A stretch of DNA of 14,828 bases, taken from the NCBI GenBank assembly GCA_031284645.1, contig JAITXS010000152.1:1-14828 (forward strand), written 5' to 3'. Each line of letters starts with the position of its first letter. Position 1 is the stretch's first letter. Positions 7,016-14,828 of the stretch are shown piece after piece. Source of the DNA: Spirochaetaceae bacterium (GTDB taxonomy: Bacteria > Spirochaetota > Spirochaetia > Treponematales > Breznakiellaceae). Both the position numbers and the translations under genes were made by a program. The notes under the pieces are model-generated. The model ran no database searches and had not been told where the DNA came from. It saw only the letters and a list, made by a program, of their open reading frames with translations.

Positions 7016-9783
7016 GTAAATTAAAACGGGTTCAATTATTCTCGAAACTGGATAATCAAGCTTACAAAGCGCTTGAAAGCGCGACTATCCTGTGTAAAAC
7101 ACGGGGTAATCCTTACGTGGAATTGACCCATTGGGTTAATCAGATTTTAATGTCTGAAAACACCGATTGGCATGAGGCAATACGTTTCTTTGCCTTGGAC
7201 GAAGCCCTTATCGCAAAAGACATGATTAATGCGATGGACTCCCTGCCGCGAGGCGCCTCATCAATTGCCGATTTTTCTTCGGGAATAGAATTGTCGATTA
7301 AAGAAGCGTGGATGTCCGCATCACTGGTTTTTGGCACGAATTCAATACGAACAGGTCATTTACTGTGTGCGTTAAAACAGTCGTCTGAATTTGCCCGCGT
7401 CCTTCATGATATGAGCCGTGAGTTTGTAAAAATCAACGGAGATCTTTTAGTTGATCAATTCGCCGAAATTATGAAAAATTCCGCTGAAGTATCTGCTGCT
7501 CCGGTTTCCGGCGGTGAGAGCGGCGCGACCGGTCAGGCAGGCAATCTTATGGGCGGCGGTAACATGGGATCCGCAGAAGCGCTTAAGCTTTACACCGTTG
7601 ATATGACCGCAGAGGCCGCTGCCGGTAAAACAGATCCTATCGTGGGACGAGATGAAGAAATCCGAAAAATTATCGATATTTTGATGCGCCGACGACAAAA
7701 CAATCCGATTTTAACCGGTGATTCCGGCGTTGGTAAGACTGCTGTGGCGGATGGTTTTGCCCAACGTCTTGCCGCCGGTGATGTTCCGACAAGTCTTAAA
7801 GGAACGAAACTCCTTTCATTGGACATCGGTCTTTTGCAGGCCGGTGCCAGCATGAAAGGTGAGTTCGAAAATCGCCTGAAACAGGTTATTGAAGGGGTGC
7901 AAACATCAGACACACCGATCATCCTCTTTATTGACGAGGCGCATACCCTTATCGGCGCAGGCGGGCAGGCAGGGCAGAATGACGCAGCCAACCTGTTGAA
8001 ACCGGCTCTTGCACGCGGGAAATTGCGTTGTATTGCCGCCACGACCTATCAGGAGTATATCAAGTATTTTGAAAAAGACCCCGCCCTGACCCGCCGTTTT
8101 CAGAATATCATTATAGAAGAGCCGGATGACGAAAAGGCAACCCGTATGATGCGGGGCATGGCAAAGACCCTGGAAGACCATCATCATGTCTTTTTAACCG
8201 ATGAGGCCTTGGGTGCAGCGGTAAAGCTTTCCCGCCGTTATATTCCTGCGCGGCAGCTTCCTGATAAATCGGTAAGTGTTCTTGATACTGCCTGTGCAAA
8301 AGTCGCGATAAGTCAAAATTCGGAGCCTGCGGAGATTGAGTACAGCCGCCGCCGTATAGAAGCTTTGGAACTTGAAATCGCGATACTTAAACGAGAGGAA
8401 AATGCCGGTTTTGAGCATGAAGGAAAAATAACGGCACTTAACGAAGATCTTGAGAAAGAAAAAGAAAATAAGCGGCAGCTGAGCGAAAAACTTGAAAAAG
8501 AAAGGAGCCTTGTCTCTGAAATTATAAAAATGAGAGACGATGTAAGCGCGGGTAAAGAAGAAAATAGAACGGAACTTGACACCAAACGCAAAGAACTGGA
8601 AGAATTCCAGGGTGAGAATCCTATGGTTCATCCTGAAGTGGACTCACAGGCGGTTTCATCGGTTATTTCGGAATGGACCGGTATCCCGCTTGGCAGAATG
8701 GTAAAAAATGAAATTCAGTCTATTCTGTCGCTTGGTGATGAATTGAATCAACGGGTTATCGGGCAAAAGCACGGCATTGAGGAAATCGCAAAACGGGTTA
8801 CCACAGCGCGCGCTTCTCTTGCCGACCCGAACAAACCTATTGCCGTTATTATGCTGGCAGGGCCTTCGGGCGTTGGTAAAACGGAAACAGCCCTTGCTTT
8901 GGCAGAACAAATCTACGGCAGTGAAGAGCAGATGATCACGATTAATATGAGCGAATTCCAGGAAGCTCATACGGTATCGACATTAAAAGGAGCCCCTCCG
9001 GGCTATGTTGGTTACGGTGAGGGCGGCGTGTTAACCGAGGCGGTTCGCCGTAAACCGTACAGCGTTGTTCTGCTGGACGAAGTTGAAAAGGCGCACCCCG
9101 ATGTACACGAAATATTCTTTCAGGTTTTTGATAAAGGGCAGATGGAAGACGGCGCGGGCAGGCTTATTAACTTTCGCAATACGATCATTATTTTAACAAC
9201 GAATGTCGGCGATAATATTATCGCGGATTTATGTGCGGACGAAGCTAATATGCCGACAAAAGAAACGCTTGAAGCGGCGATCCGCCCTTCGATGATGAAG
9301 GTTTTTCCCGCCGCATTGCTGGGGCGCCTACAGATTGTCCCGTATTATCCTTTAGGGAAAAAAGCGCTTTACGGAATTATTGACGCTAAAGTCAGTAAAA
9401 TTAAAAAACGGGTGGTGGAAAATTATCACGCGGAACTCAAAGTTACCGATGCGGTAAAAGACGAAATCATTCGCCGCTGCGACAATGCGGCTTCCGGTGC
9501 GCGCCTTATTGACGCGGTAATCAATAATACGATATTGCCGGAAATAAGCACGAGGTTCTTGCAGAACACCATGAGTGGTTCTGTTCTTCTTGAGGCTGTT
9601 GTTGACGCAAAAGACGACAAGTTTGAATATTCGTTTGTCAATGAAGGCGGCAGGGGGGCCGACACCGGGGAGAATCCGGTAGAGGAGAATCAGAAAGAGG
9701 AGAATCAGAACACAGCGGCGGAGAACGGCGCCGGAGAAGAAACCAAAGAAGAGAAAAAAAAGAAACGGATTCGTAATTCTTAA
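7012..9783 (+). CDS. tssH: T6SS sheath-disassembly AAA+ ATPase TssH (ClpV)
   Basis: 923 residues. An N-domain (1-150) precedes two AAA+ modules. D1: Walker A GDSGVGKT (236-243), pore loop KGEFE (282-286), Walker B ILFIDEA (304-310), arginine finger region TRRF (360-363). A coiled-coil middle domain spans about 440-540. D2: Walker A GPSGVGKT (617-624), pore loop PPGYVGYGEGG (662-672), Walker B VVLLDE (685-690). All ATPase residues are present, so both rings should be active. ClpV unfolds contracted TssBC sheath so that subunits can be reused. The assignment to ClpV rather than ClpB rests on the tss context and the N-domain. AAAAGGAG (6997-7004) precedes the ATG. The C-terminus carries an extra ~45-residue Glu/Asn-rich tail ending in a basic stretch (EKKKKRIRNS), not expected in the family. 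Last gene before the terminator. Confidence 0.95.
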   Translation: MSKLKRVQLFSKLDNQAYKALESATILCKTRGNPYVELTHWVNQILMSENTDWHEAIRFFALDEALIAKDMINAMDSLPRGASSIADFSSGIELSIKEAWMSASLVFGTNSIRTGHLLCALKQSSEFARVLHDMSREFVKINGDLLVDQFAEIMKNSAEVSAAPVSGGESGATGQAGNLMGGGNMGSAEALKLYTVDMTAEAAAGKTDPIVGRDEEIRKIIDILMRRRQNNPILTGDSGVGKTAVADGFAQRLAAGDVPTSLKGTKLLSLDIGLLQAGASMKGEFENRLKQVIEGVQTSDTPIILFIDEAHTLIGAGGQAGQNDAANLLKPALARGKLRCIAATTYQEYIKYFEKDPALTRRFQNIIIEEPDDEKATRMMRGMAKTLEDHHHVFLTDEALGAAVKLSRRYIPARQLPDKSVSVLDTACAKVAISQNSEPAEIEYSRRRIEALELEIAILKREENAGFEHEGKITALNEDLEKEKENKRQLSEKLEKERSLVSEIIKMRDDVSAGKEENRTELDTKRKELEEFQGENPMVHPEVDSQAVSSVISEWTGIPLGRMVKNEIQSILSLGDELNQRVIGQKHGIEEIAKRVTTARASLADPNKPIAVIMLAGPSGVGKTETALALAEQIYGSEEQMITINMSEFQEAHTVSTLKGAPPGYVGYGEGGVLTEAVRRKPYSVVLLDEVEKAHPDVHEIFFQVFDKGQMEDGAGRLINFRNTIIILTTNVGDNIIADLCADEANMPTKETLEAAIRPSMMKVFPAALLGRLQIVPYYPLGKKALYGIIDAKVSKIKKRVVENYHAELKVTDAVKDEIIRRCDNAASGARLIDAVINNTILPEISTRFLQNTMSGSVLLEAVVDAKDDKFEYSFVNEGGRGADTGENPVEENQKEENQNTAAENGAGEETKEEKKKKRIRNS
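9681..9710 (+). repeat. Perfect 15-bp tandem duplication in the tssH tail
   Basis: AGAGGAGAATCAGAA occurs at 9681-9695 and again at 9696-9710 without mismatch, encoding EENQK-EENQN. It lies in the unstructured Glu/Asn-rich tail of TssH and keeps the reading frame. Slippage in a low-complexity tail is the simplest explanation. Confidence 0.85.
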
Positions 9784-9808
9784 TTTAAGAGAATATGCTG
9801 AAATGATC

Positions 9809-9845
9809 AAAGACTCAAAACCGTGAGGTTTTGAGTCTTTTCTGT
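9809..9845 (+). terminator. Intrinsic terminator of the tss operon
   Basis: AAAGACTCAAAACC (9809-9822) and GGTTTTGAGTCTTT (9827-9840) form a perfect 14-bp stem with a GTGA tetraloop, followed by a T-rich run (TTTTCTGTTTG). It begins 26 bases after the tssH stop and separates the secretion cluster from the permease gene. Confidence 0.9.
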
Positions 9846-9906
9846 TTGTAGAGTAGCGCTGTTCCCCTTAATCCTGTATGATAGGCTCATATACTGGAGG
9901 TATATT

Positions 9907-11184
9907 GTGACTGATCATAAGATTATCGGACCAAAAGAAAAACCTGCCCTGGCTTATTGGATCCCGCTGAGCGTCCAGCATGTATTTGCCATGTTTGGAG
10001 CGACTATTTTGGTACCTCTTTTAACAGGGCTTAATCCGTCAACGGCTCTGTTTACTGCCGGAACCGGTACGCTTATCTATATCATACTGACAGGGGCGAA
10101 AGTCCCCGCTTTTTTGGGTTCATCCTTTGCCTTTATTCCGCCTCTTATCGCCATTTCCGCTGCCTATGGGCTTCCTTATGCGCTGGGCGGTGCTTTTGCG
10201 GCGGGGCTTTTCTACTGTCTGGTAGGGCTCCTTATCAAATTTACCGGAACCAGGTGGCTGGACAGGGCACTGCCCCCGGTGGTGATAGGCTCGGTCATCG
10301 TGGTGATAGGTCTGAATCTTGCTCCTACCGCAATGGGGATGGCCATGAACGATTCGGCGGGGAATTACAGCCTGGTCATGCTTTCCATCGCCACCGTAAC
10401 CCTGGGAGTTACGGTGACGGCAAATATCTTTCTAAAGGGTTTTTTCAGTACTATTCCCATTCTTATCGGGCTGGTGGCCGGTTATATTTTTACGCTTGTC
10501 ATGGGATCTTTTTTCTCTGCCTACCATATCATTGATTTTCAAAATGTCAGGGAAACCCCGTGGTTCGGGCTTCCTGCATTTGAAATTCCCCGCTTTAATT
10601 TTGTGGCTGTCTTAACCTTTATCATTGTCTCCCTGGCTACAATTTGTGAGCATTTGGGAGATACTCTGGTTACCAGCAAAGTGGTAGGACAGGATTTCTA
10701 TAAAGACCCGGGTCTTCATCGCACTCTGAGCGGGGATGGTTTGGCCACCGCATGGGCAGCATTATGGGGAGGCCCTCCCAATACCACCTACGGTGAAAAT
10801 ATCGGAGTTATGGCGATTACCCGTGTATACTCGGTCTGGGTTATCGGGGGAGCCGCAGTCATCGCGGTGATTTTGTCCTTTTTTCAGAAATTCGGTGCTC
10901 TCATCAGGACTATTCCCACTCCGGTTATGGGTGGTATTTCCATGCTTTTATTCGGGATCATAGCTTCCAGCGGTCTGAGAACTATCGTGGAAAGCGGGGT
11001 GGATTATAAAGACAAGCGAAATCTTACCATATCCTCGGTGATTTTTGTTGTCGGCATAGGCGGAGGGCGGCTTGCCTTCGCTATAACAAAGGGCGTGCAG
11101 TTTGAGCTTGCAGGAATTGCCCTTGCCACCGTAACGGGTATTATCCTGAACTTGATATTCCCTGTCACGAAGAAGCATTCGTAA
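9907..11184 (+). CDS. uraA: Uracil/xanthine permease (NCS2 family, UraA-like)
   Basis: 425 residues and strongly hydrophobic, with a dozen or more membrane segments, as in the NCS2 family of nucleobase:H+ symporters of the inner membrane. The signature glutamates are present: EHLGD with E248 (corresponds to E241 of E. coli UraA) and NTTYGENIG with E297 (corresponds to E290). The QHVFAMFGATILVPLLTGL segment (24-42) is also characteristic. GTG start with GGAGG (9896-9900) six bases upstream. A TATGAT at 9877-9882 may be its -10 box, but I see no convincing -35. Substrate is most likely uracil, though xanthine or another base is possible. G-rich codons (GGG, CTG) look somewhat commoner than in the tss genes, which may hint at a different history; this was not quantified. 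Confidence 0.9.
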   Translation: MTDHKIIGPKEKPALAYWIPLSVQHVFAMFGATILVPLLTGLNPSTALFTAGTGTLIYIILTGAKVPAFLGSSFAFIPPLIAISAAYGLPYALGGAFAAGLFYCLVGLLIKFTGTRWLDRALPPVVIGSVIVVIGLNLAPTAMGMAMNDSAGNYSLVMLSIATVTLGVTVTANIFLKGFFSTIPILIGLVAGYIFTLVMGSFFSAYHIIDFQNVRETPWFGLPAFEIPRFNFVAVLTFIIVSLATICEHLGDTLVTSKVVGQDFYKDPGLHRTLSGDGLATAWAALWGGPPNTTYGENIGVMAITRVYSVWVIGGAAVIAVILSFFQKFGALIRTIPTPVMGGISMLLFGIIASSGLRTIVESGVDYKDKRNLTISSVIFVVGIGGGRLAFAITKGVQFELAGIALATVTGIILNLIFPVTKKHS

Positions 11185-11214
11185 AATCCGGCTTGTTTTT
11201 TTGCCGGAGTATCC

Positions 11215-11244
11215 TTGAAATGAGTTCACGCTCTGTTTTATAAT
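11215..11244 (+). promoter_or_regulatory. Sigma70-type promoter, leaderless arrangement
   Basis: TTGAAA (11215-11220), an 18-bp spacer, then a perfect TATAAT (11239-11244). The start codon at 11250 follows only five bases later, so transcription would begin at or beside its A. An in-frame TAA (11244-11246) rules out an earlier start. Confidence 0.65.
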
Positions 11245-11249
11245 AAGGT

Positions 11250-13064
11250 ATGAGAAAACCAATCCTACCGAGACTCGCTGGTATTCTTGTTGTCTTCTGC
11301 GCTATTTTTGTCGCATTATCGTTAGTTCAATTTGTAAAACAGGACGGTTTTAGTAGAAAAATCGGGGACTTGCTTGTTGTCGGAAAATATCCCGGAAGCG
11401 GGAATGCACAAAATGTACCGGAATCAAGCATGTCCGGCGAAATTCAGGTTCAAGATCCGGTTACCGTCTTTTTCGGCGGCATGGAATTCCGAATCGGAAG
11501 CGGGGAGAACGATGATACGGGTCTTGCGTTTGTTGATTCCAACGGAGTCCGCCATCCGCTTTTTCCGGAAAGTATGAGTCTTTCTTCTCAATCGGTTTTT
11601 TTTAAGCTTTCCGACAGCTCGGAGCTTGCTTTTTATGTACAGAATCATAGCTATGGGGATGAGCTGCTTATCAGCAGTATTTTTTCCGAAAAAATATCTT
11701 CCCTTGAACTGCCGTATTCAGTTACAAAAAATGCGCGTATTACCCATAAGGGGAATTCCGACCTTACCGTGCTTTTTTCCAATCATAAATATACTTTCGA
11801 TCGAAATATTCTTGACACATCGCGTGAATTGATTTCCTTTGACAATAAAAATCCACTCATTGCCTGCCGAATCCTCCCCGAGGAAACAGAACTTAATCCG
11901 ACTCAGTTTATTATTTCAGGAGCCATTGACAAATCGCGATACCGTGAAGCTATCGCACTGTGGAGTGATAAGATCTATCAGAGCTGGAATAGGAGCATTG
12001 CCAATTCAAATGACGAGGAACTCATCACGGCATATCTTGCCGAAGCAGCTCGAAGGAAAAATTACGAGTTTGGTCTTTCGAGAATTCCGGAACGTTTTAT
12101 CTCAAACAGCGGACACAGCTTTCTGCCTTCTCCGTTTATAGGAGGTCTGTCTTCTTCTCTAAGAAGCATGAGTCTTTTTGAACAGAAAACCCGTGGAACG
12201 ATTGAGGATAATATTAAACATAATCCCTCTCGTTTATTCGAGGAATACAAGGTTTTTGAGTATCTGATACTCAAGAATCCCGATAATCTTTTGGATGAGG
12301 CGCTCAGTTCTGTAAATACATTATCGTTGGAATCCCTTGGCCCTCATCTCCTTGCCGGAATATTTGAGGGAGCGAGTGCTGTTCATTTATGGCATGGGGG
12401 GACAGAGAATCCTTTTGATATGTTGATTAACCAGGCGCGGCTTCTTGTTTTGGCGTCTCTGGAAAAGGACGCCGACAACTCTCATATGTTTTTTACTCAA
12501 GACGGCGATGTGGATATACTTCTTAATATAAGGCTGGGAGCGGCCATCATTGCTTATGGTAACGCTTATGCGGATGATGAGTGGGGCGGCATCGGGCGTT
12601 CGCTGGTTCTGTCGGCTCTTTCTTTTGCCGATGAGGCCGGCGCGCTTCCGGCAGCATTGCACACGGTAAATAATTCTTTTATTGAAAAAGATGGCGGGTC
12701 AAAGCTTGCGGGCGCTGAAATCTATTTTCTGCTTGAATTATCCGATTATTATCCGCACACGGTCAGTGCCAAAGACGCGATGCCCGGCGTATATCTCTGG
12801 ACCGCTTCGCCCCATATCGGCGTTTCATATAAAAACAATGTCCTGGAATTCGATGTCGCGTTTCCGGTGAACAACGCGCATTATTTTATAGTACGCGGGC
12901 TGCGTCCCTTTAAAAAAATTCAAATACGCGGCATGGACTACCGTTCCGATCCCCAATTTGAGCGCTACAATTCACCGGGTTGGGTTTACCGCGAATCCGA
13001 TCGGACTCTTTTGGTTAAACTCTACCACCGCGAAGAAGTGGAATTTTTAAAGATTTTTTATTGA
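11250..13064 (+). CDS. Uncharacterised 604-residue membrane-anchored protein
   Basis: I do not recognise the family. The N-terminus is basic (MRKPILPR) followed by one hydrophobic segment (about 9-28, LAGILVVFCAIFVALSLVQF), which fits a signal anchor or uncleaved signal peptide. C17 is not in a lipobox. The rest (about 30-604) should be extracytoplasmic. Residues about 65-210 look beta-rich. The middle (about 225-500) looks helical, with repeated Leu/Ala-rich helices. The end (about 515-604) looks beta again and contains YLWTASPHIGVSYKNN and VRGLRPFKKIQIRGMDYRS. No catalytic motif is obvious. A cell-envelope role, conserved in spirochaetes, is my impression only. The start is fixed by the in-frame stop within the -10 box and by the good anchor; there is no usable ribosome binding site. 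hisD follows after 15 bases, so they may be co-transcribed. Confidence 0.8.
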   Translation: MRKPILPRLAGILVVFCAIFVALSLVQFVKQDGFSRKIGDLLVVGKYPGSGNAQNVPESSMSGEIQVQDPVTVFFGGMEFRIGSGENDDTGLAFVDSNGVRHPLFPESMSLSSQSVFFKLSDSSELAFYVQNHSYGDELLISSIFSEKISSLELPYSVTKNARITHKGNSDLTVLFSNHKYTFDRNILDTSRELISFDNKNPLIACRILPEETELNPTQFIISGAIDKSRYREAIALWSDKIYQSWNRSIANSNDEELITAYLAEAARRKNYEFGLSRIPERFISNSGHSFLPSPFIGGLSSSLRSMSLFEQKTRGTIEDNIKHNPSRLFEEYKVFEYLILKNPDNLLDEALSSVNTLSLESLGPHLLAGIFEGASAVHLWHGGTENPFDMLINQARLLVLASLEKDADNSHMFFTQDGDVDILLNIRLGAAIIAYGNAYADDEWGGIGRSLVLSALSFADEAGALPAALHTVNNSFIEKDGGSKLAGAEIYFLLELSDYYPHTVSAKDAMPGVYLWTASPHIGVSYKNNVLEFDVAFPVNNAHYFIVRGLRPFKKIQIRGMDYRSDPQFERYNSPGWVYRESDRTLLVKLYHREEVEFLKIFY

Positions 13065-13079
13065 GATTTTTTTGAACCT

Positions 13080-14345
13080 ATGAAACAGATCAAATACGCC
13101 GAAGAGCGGCTTCTTGTCCAATCAAGAGAAATCAGACAGCAGGTGTCCTTGATAATTGATGCGGTCCGTGAACGGGGAGACAAGGCCGTTCTCGAATATG
13201 CGCAGCAATTTGACAGCTCCGACAGAACAAAACTGCGGGTAAGCGAAAATGAAATAGCGGACGCTCTCAAGAGCGTCCCGAAAAATGAGCTTGACGCGAT
13301 GACTCTTGCACTTGGCAATATCCGCGCTTTTGCCGAGGCTCAGAAGGCAAGCTTGACTGAAATCACCGAATATGAGCCTATGCCGGGCATTATCCTGGGG
13401 CATAGGCTGGTTCCGGTTGATTCGGTATGCTGTTATGTTCCCGGAGGCCTCTATCCGTTGTTTTCAACAGCCATGATGCTGATTACACCGGCAAAATGCG
13501 CCGGTGTGCGCCGTATTGCTGCCTGTTCGCCGCCTATGAAAGGGAGTTCTTCGGTTAATCCTAAAACCCTTGCCGCGATGGCACTTGCCGGTGCCGATGA
13601 AATCTATGCGCTCGGCGGTGTTCAGGCTATTGCCGCCTTCGCCTACGGTACAGAGCAGATCAAAAATGTCGATTTGATTGTCGGCCCGGGCAACGCCTAT
13701 GTTGCCGAAGCAAAGCGGCAGTGTTACGGACAGGTTGGTATTGATTTTATCGCAGGCCCGAGTGAGATATTGATTATTGCCGATGAGAGCGCCGATCCGG
13801 CGCTTGTGGCAGGTGATCTGCTTGCCCAATGTGAGCATGACAAAAACGCCCAGGGGATACTTTTAAGCTTATCCGAAAAACTTGCAATGCAAGTCCTTGC
13901 AGAAATTGACAGACAGCTTGAAACTCTTGACACGGCGGCTGTTGCCTCGTTTTCATGGAAGCATTACGGTGAGATACTCTTGGTCGAAAATCTTGACGAG
14001 GCGGTAAATTACGCGAACCTTCGCGCACCGGAGCACCTGGAAATCCAAATTCAGGATTGTCCGGAACTCATTGCGAAATTGCGGAATTACGGTGCGCTTT
14101 TTATCGGGGAATATACGGCGGAAGTGTTTGGTGATTATGCCTCCGGTACAAACCATACGCTTCCTACCTTGCGCGCGTCCCGTTATACAGGAGGTCTCTG
14201 GGTTGGTACCTTTTTAAAAACGCTGTGCTTTCAGAAGGCAAGCCGCAGCGGTGCTGCAAAACTTGCCCCGATAGTCTCGCTTCTTGCTAAAGCCGAAGGC
14301 TTGAGCGCCCATAGCGCCGCCGCCGAACGGCGGGCACTACTTTAA
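13080..14345 (+). CDS. hisD: Histidinol dehydrogenase family enzyme (HisD or HpsN-like)
   Basis: 421 residues, normal for HisD (last step of histidine synthesis: L-histidinol to L-histidine, NAD and Zn dependent, cytoplasmic). The expected residues are present: zinc ligands Q250 and H253 in AQCEHD, D352 in FGDYASGTNHTLPT and H411 in AEGLSAH, and the catalytic pair E318-H319 in APEHLE. The PGGLYPLFST (121-130) and VGPGNAYVAEAKRQ (201-214) blocks are also typical. The region after GTNHTLPT reads RASRYTGGLWVGTFLK (365-380), which reminds me more of HpsN-type sulfopropanediol dehydrogenases than of E. coli HisD, so the substrate may differ. No other his gene is nearby. The 15-base gap before it (TTTTTTTGAACCT) holds no Shine-Dalgarno sequence. 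Confidence 0.85.
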   Translation: MKQIKYAEERLLVQSREIRQQVSLIIDAVRERGDKAVLEYAQQFDSSDRTKLRVSENEIADALKSVPKNELDAMTLALGNIRAFAEAQKASLTEITEYEPMPGIILGHRLVPVDSVCCYVPGGLYPLFSTAMMLITPAKCAGVRRIAACSPPMKGSSSVNPKTLAAMALAGADEIYALGGVQAIAAFAYGTEQIKNVDLIVGPGNAYVAEAKRQCYGQVGIDFIAGPSEILIIADESADPALVAGDLLAQCEHDKNAQGILLSLSEKLAMQVLAEIDRQLETLDTAAVASFSWKHYGEILLVENLDEAVNYANLRAPEHLEIQIQDCPELIAKLRNYGALFIGEYTAEVFGDYASGTNHTLPTLRASRYTGGLWVGTFLKTLCFQKASRSGAAKLAPIVSLLAKAEGLSAHSAAAERRALL

Positions 14346-14438
14346 TCTTAATCTGATCCACTCATGTATCCTGCAAGCGTACCATGACAGCCGCAGCCGT
14401 CCGGCGGGTGTTTCCAAAAACGCACAGCGCTCTCATCA

Positions 14439-14828
14439 TCATTTTGCGCTAAACTCCTGCCGGTACACAATTTTATTCGTTTCACTATCTATGAGAACCA
14501 GTATGTTTTTACCGCTTACTCCGGATCCTTTCCTGAAAACGAGTTTATAGTTTTTTCCGGCGCCAAGCGGTGGGCAGTTAAACAAAACATCAGTATCCAC
14601 AGAACGCGATGCGGTGATAGTCGTCGTTACTAAAGAGCCGATAAGCGATGGATTATAGTTGTTTGATTGCGCGTAATAAGCATGAACCATCATGGTAAAC
14701 GCTGTGTCGGCAGGAAACGCTATCGGATTCCAATATGTTTTTTCTTCGGGATTGGGAAGCATATCATCTTCAAAATAAACCAACGAGACACCCGGATTCC
14801 CTTGATAAAAAAGAACGGAAGCAGAATC
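14439..14828 (-). CDS. Partial unrecognised protein, N-terminus beyond the window
   Basis: The frame is open from the right edge to TGA at 14439-14441, giving at least 129 residues. A start codon TTG at 14781-14783 exists inside it, but the 15 codons before it (DSASVLFYQGNPGVS) continue the same style, so the real start probably lies outside. The protein is rich in Ser/Thr/Asn/Tyr and looks beta-stranded and possibly exported, but I see no signal sequence here and do not recognise a family. It converges on hisD; the 93-bp gap between them (14346-14438) shows no clear terminator. Confidence 0.6.
   Translation of the reverse strand, partial: DSASVLFYQGNPGVSLVYFEDDMLPNPEEKTYWNPIAFPADTAFTMMVHAYYAQSNNYNPSLIGSLVTTTITASRSVDTDVLFNCPPLGAGKNYKLVFRKGSGVSGKNILVLIDSETNKIVYRQEFSAK

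Noticed and set aside
7590..8042. 150-codon - strand ORF inside tssH
   Set aside because: Antisense shadow of the Walker A/B region of TssH; composition is Arg/Ser/Pro-rich as expected from reading a conserved gene backwards.
7012..9783. Assignment as housekeeping ClpB chaperone
   Set aside because: Overlaps tssG by ATGA at the end of a T6SS operon, and the N-domain reads as ClpV; ClpB would not be expected here.
11187..11208. TCCGGC / GCCGGA hairpin after uraA
   Set aside because: Only a 6-bp stem, and the T run sits in the loop rather than after the stem; not a convincing terminator, although some 3'-end role is possible.
14320..14333. CCGCCG-AA-CGGCGG palindrome at the end of hisD
   Set aside because: Lies in codons of the conserved HisD C-terminus, has a 2-base loop and no T tract, so it is probably GC-rich coding sequence.

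Overview
The window is dominated by a compact type VI secretion system (T6SS) gene block on the + strand: tssA-tssB-tssC, a 265-bp structured gap, then tssE-tssF-tssG-tssH(clpV). It ends at a strong intrinsic terminator near 9840. Together these genes encode the baseplate pieces (TssA, E, F, G), the contractile sheath (TssB/C) and the sheath-recycling ATPase (TssH). Hcp (tube), VgrG (spike), TssK and the TssJLM membrane complex are not in the window, so they must be encoded elsewhere or be replaced. The gene order is the classical one except that hcp, which often sits between tssC and tssE, is missing. Its slot holds a perfect hairpin, a 23-bp palindrome and tiny ORFs.

Upstream of tssA, positions 1-48 carry two near-identical 20-bp direct repeats that look like the end of an insertion sequence. 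After 168 bp with no gene comes a sigma70-type promoter placed so close to tssA that the mRNA should have almost no 5' leader. The same arrangement recurs at 11215-11250, in front of a different gene.

Downstream of the T6SS terminator are genes with no evident secretion role: a uracil/xanthine-family permease (uraA-like), a 604-residue membrane-anchored protein I do not recognise, and a histidinol-dehydrogenase-family enzyme (hisD or a close relative). The last gene is a partial, unrecognised one on the - strand that runs off the right edge.

The organism is a diderm bacterium of intermediate GC content. The overall look (a large unrecognised N-terminally anchored protein, low-SD leaderless starts, housekeeping genes of this style) suggests a spirochaete of the Treponema type, possibly gut-associated. 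This is an impression from the protein sequences only and was not tested by search.
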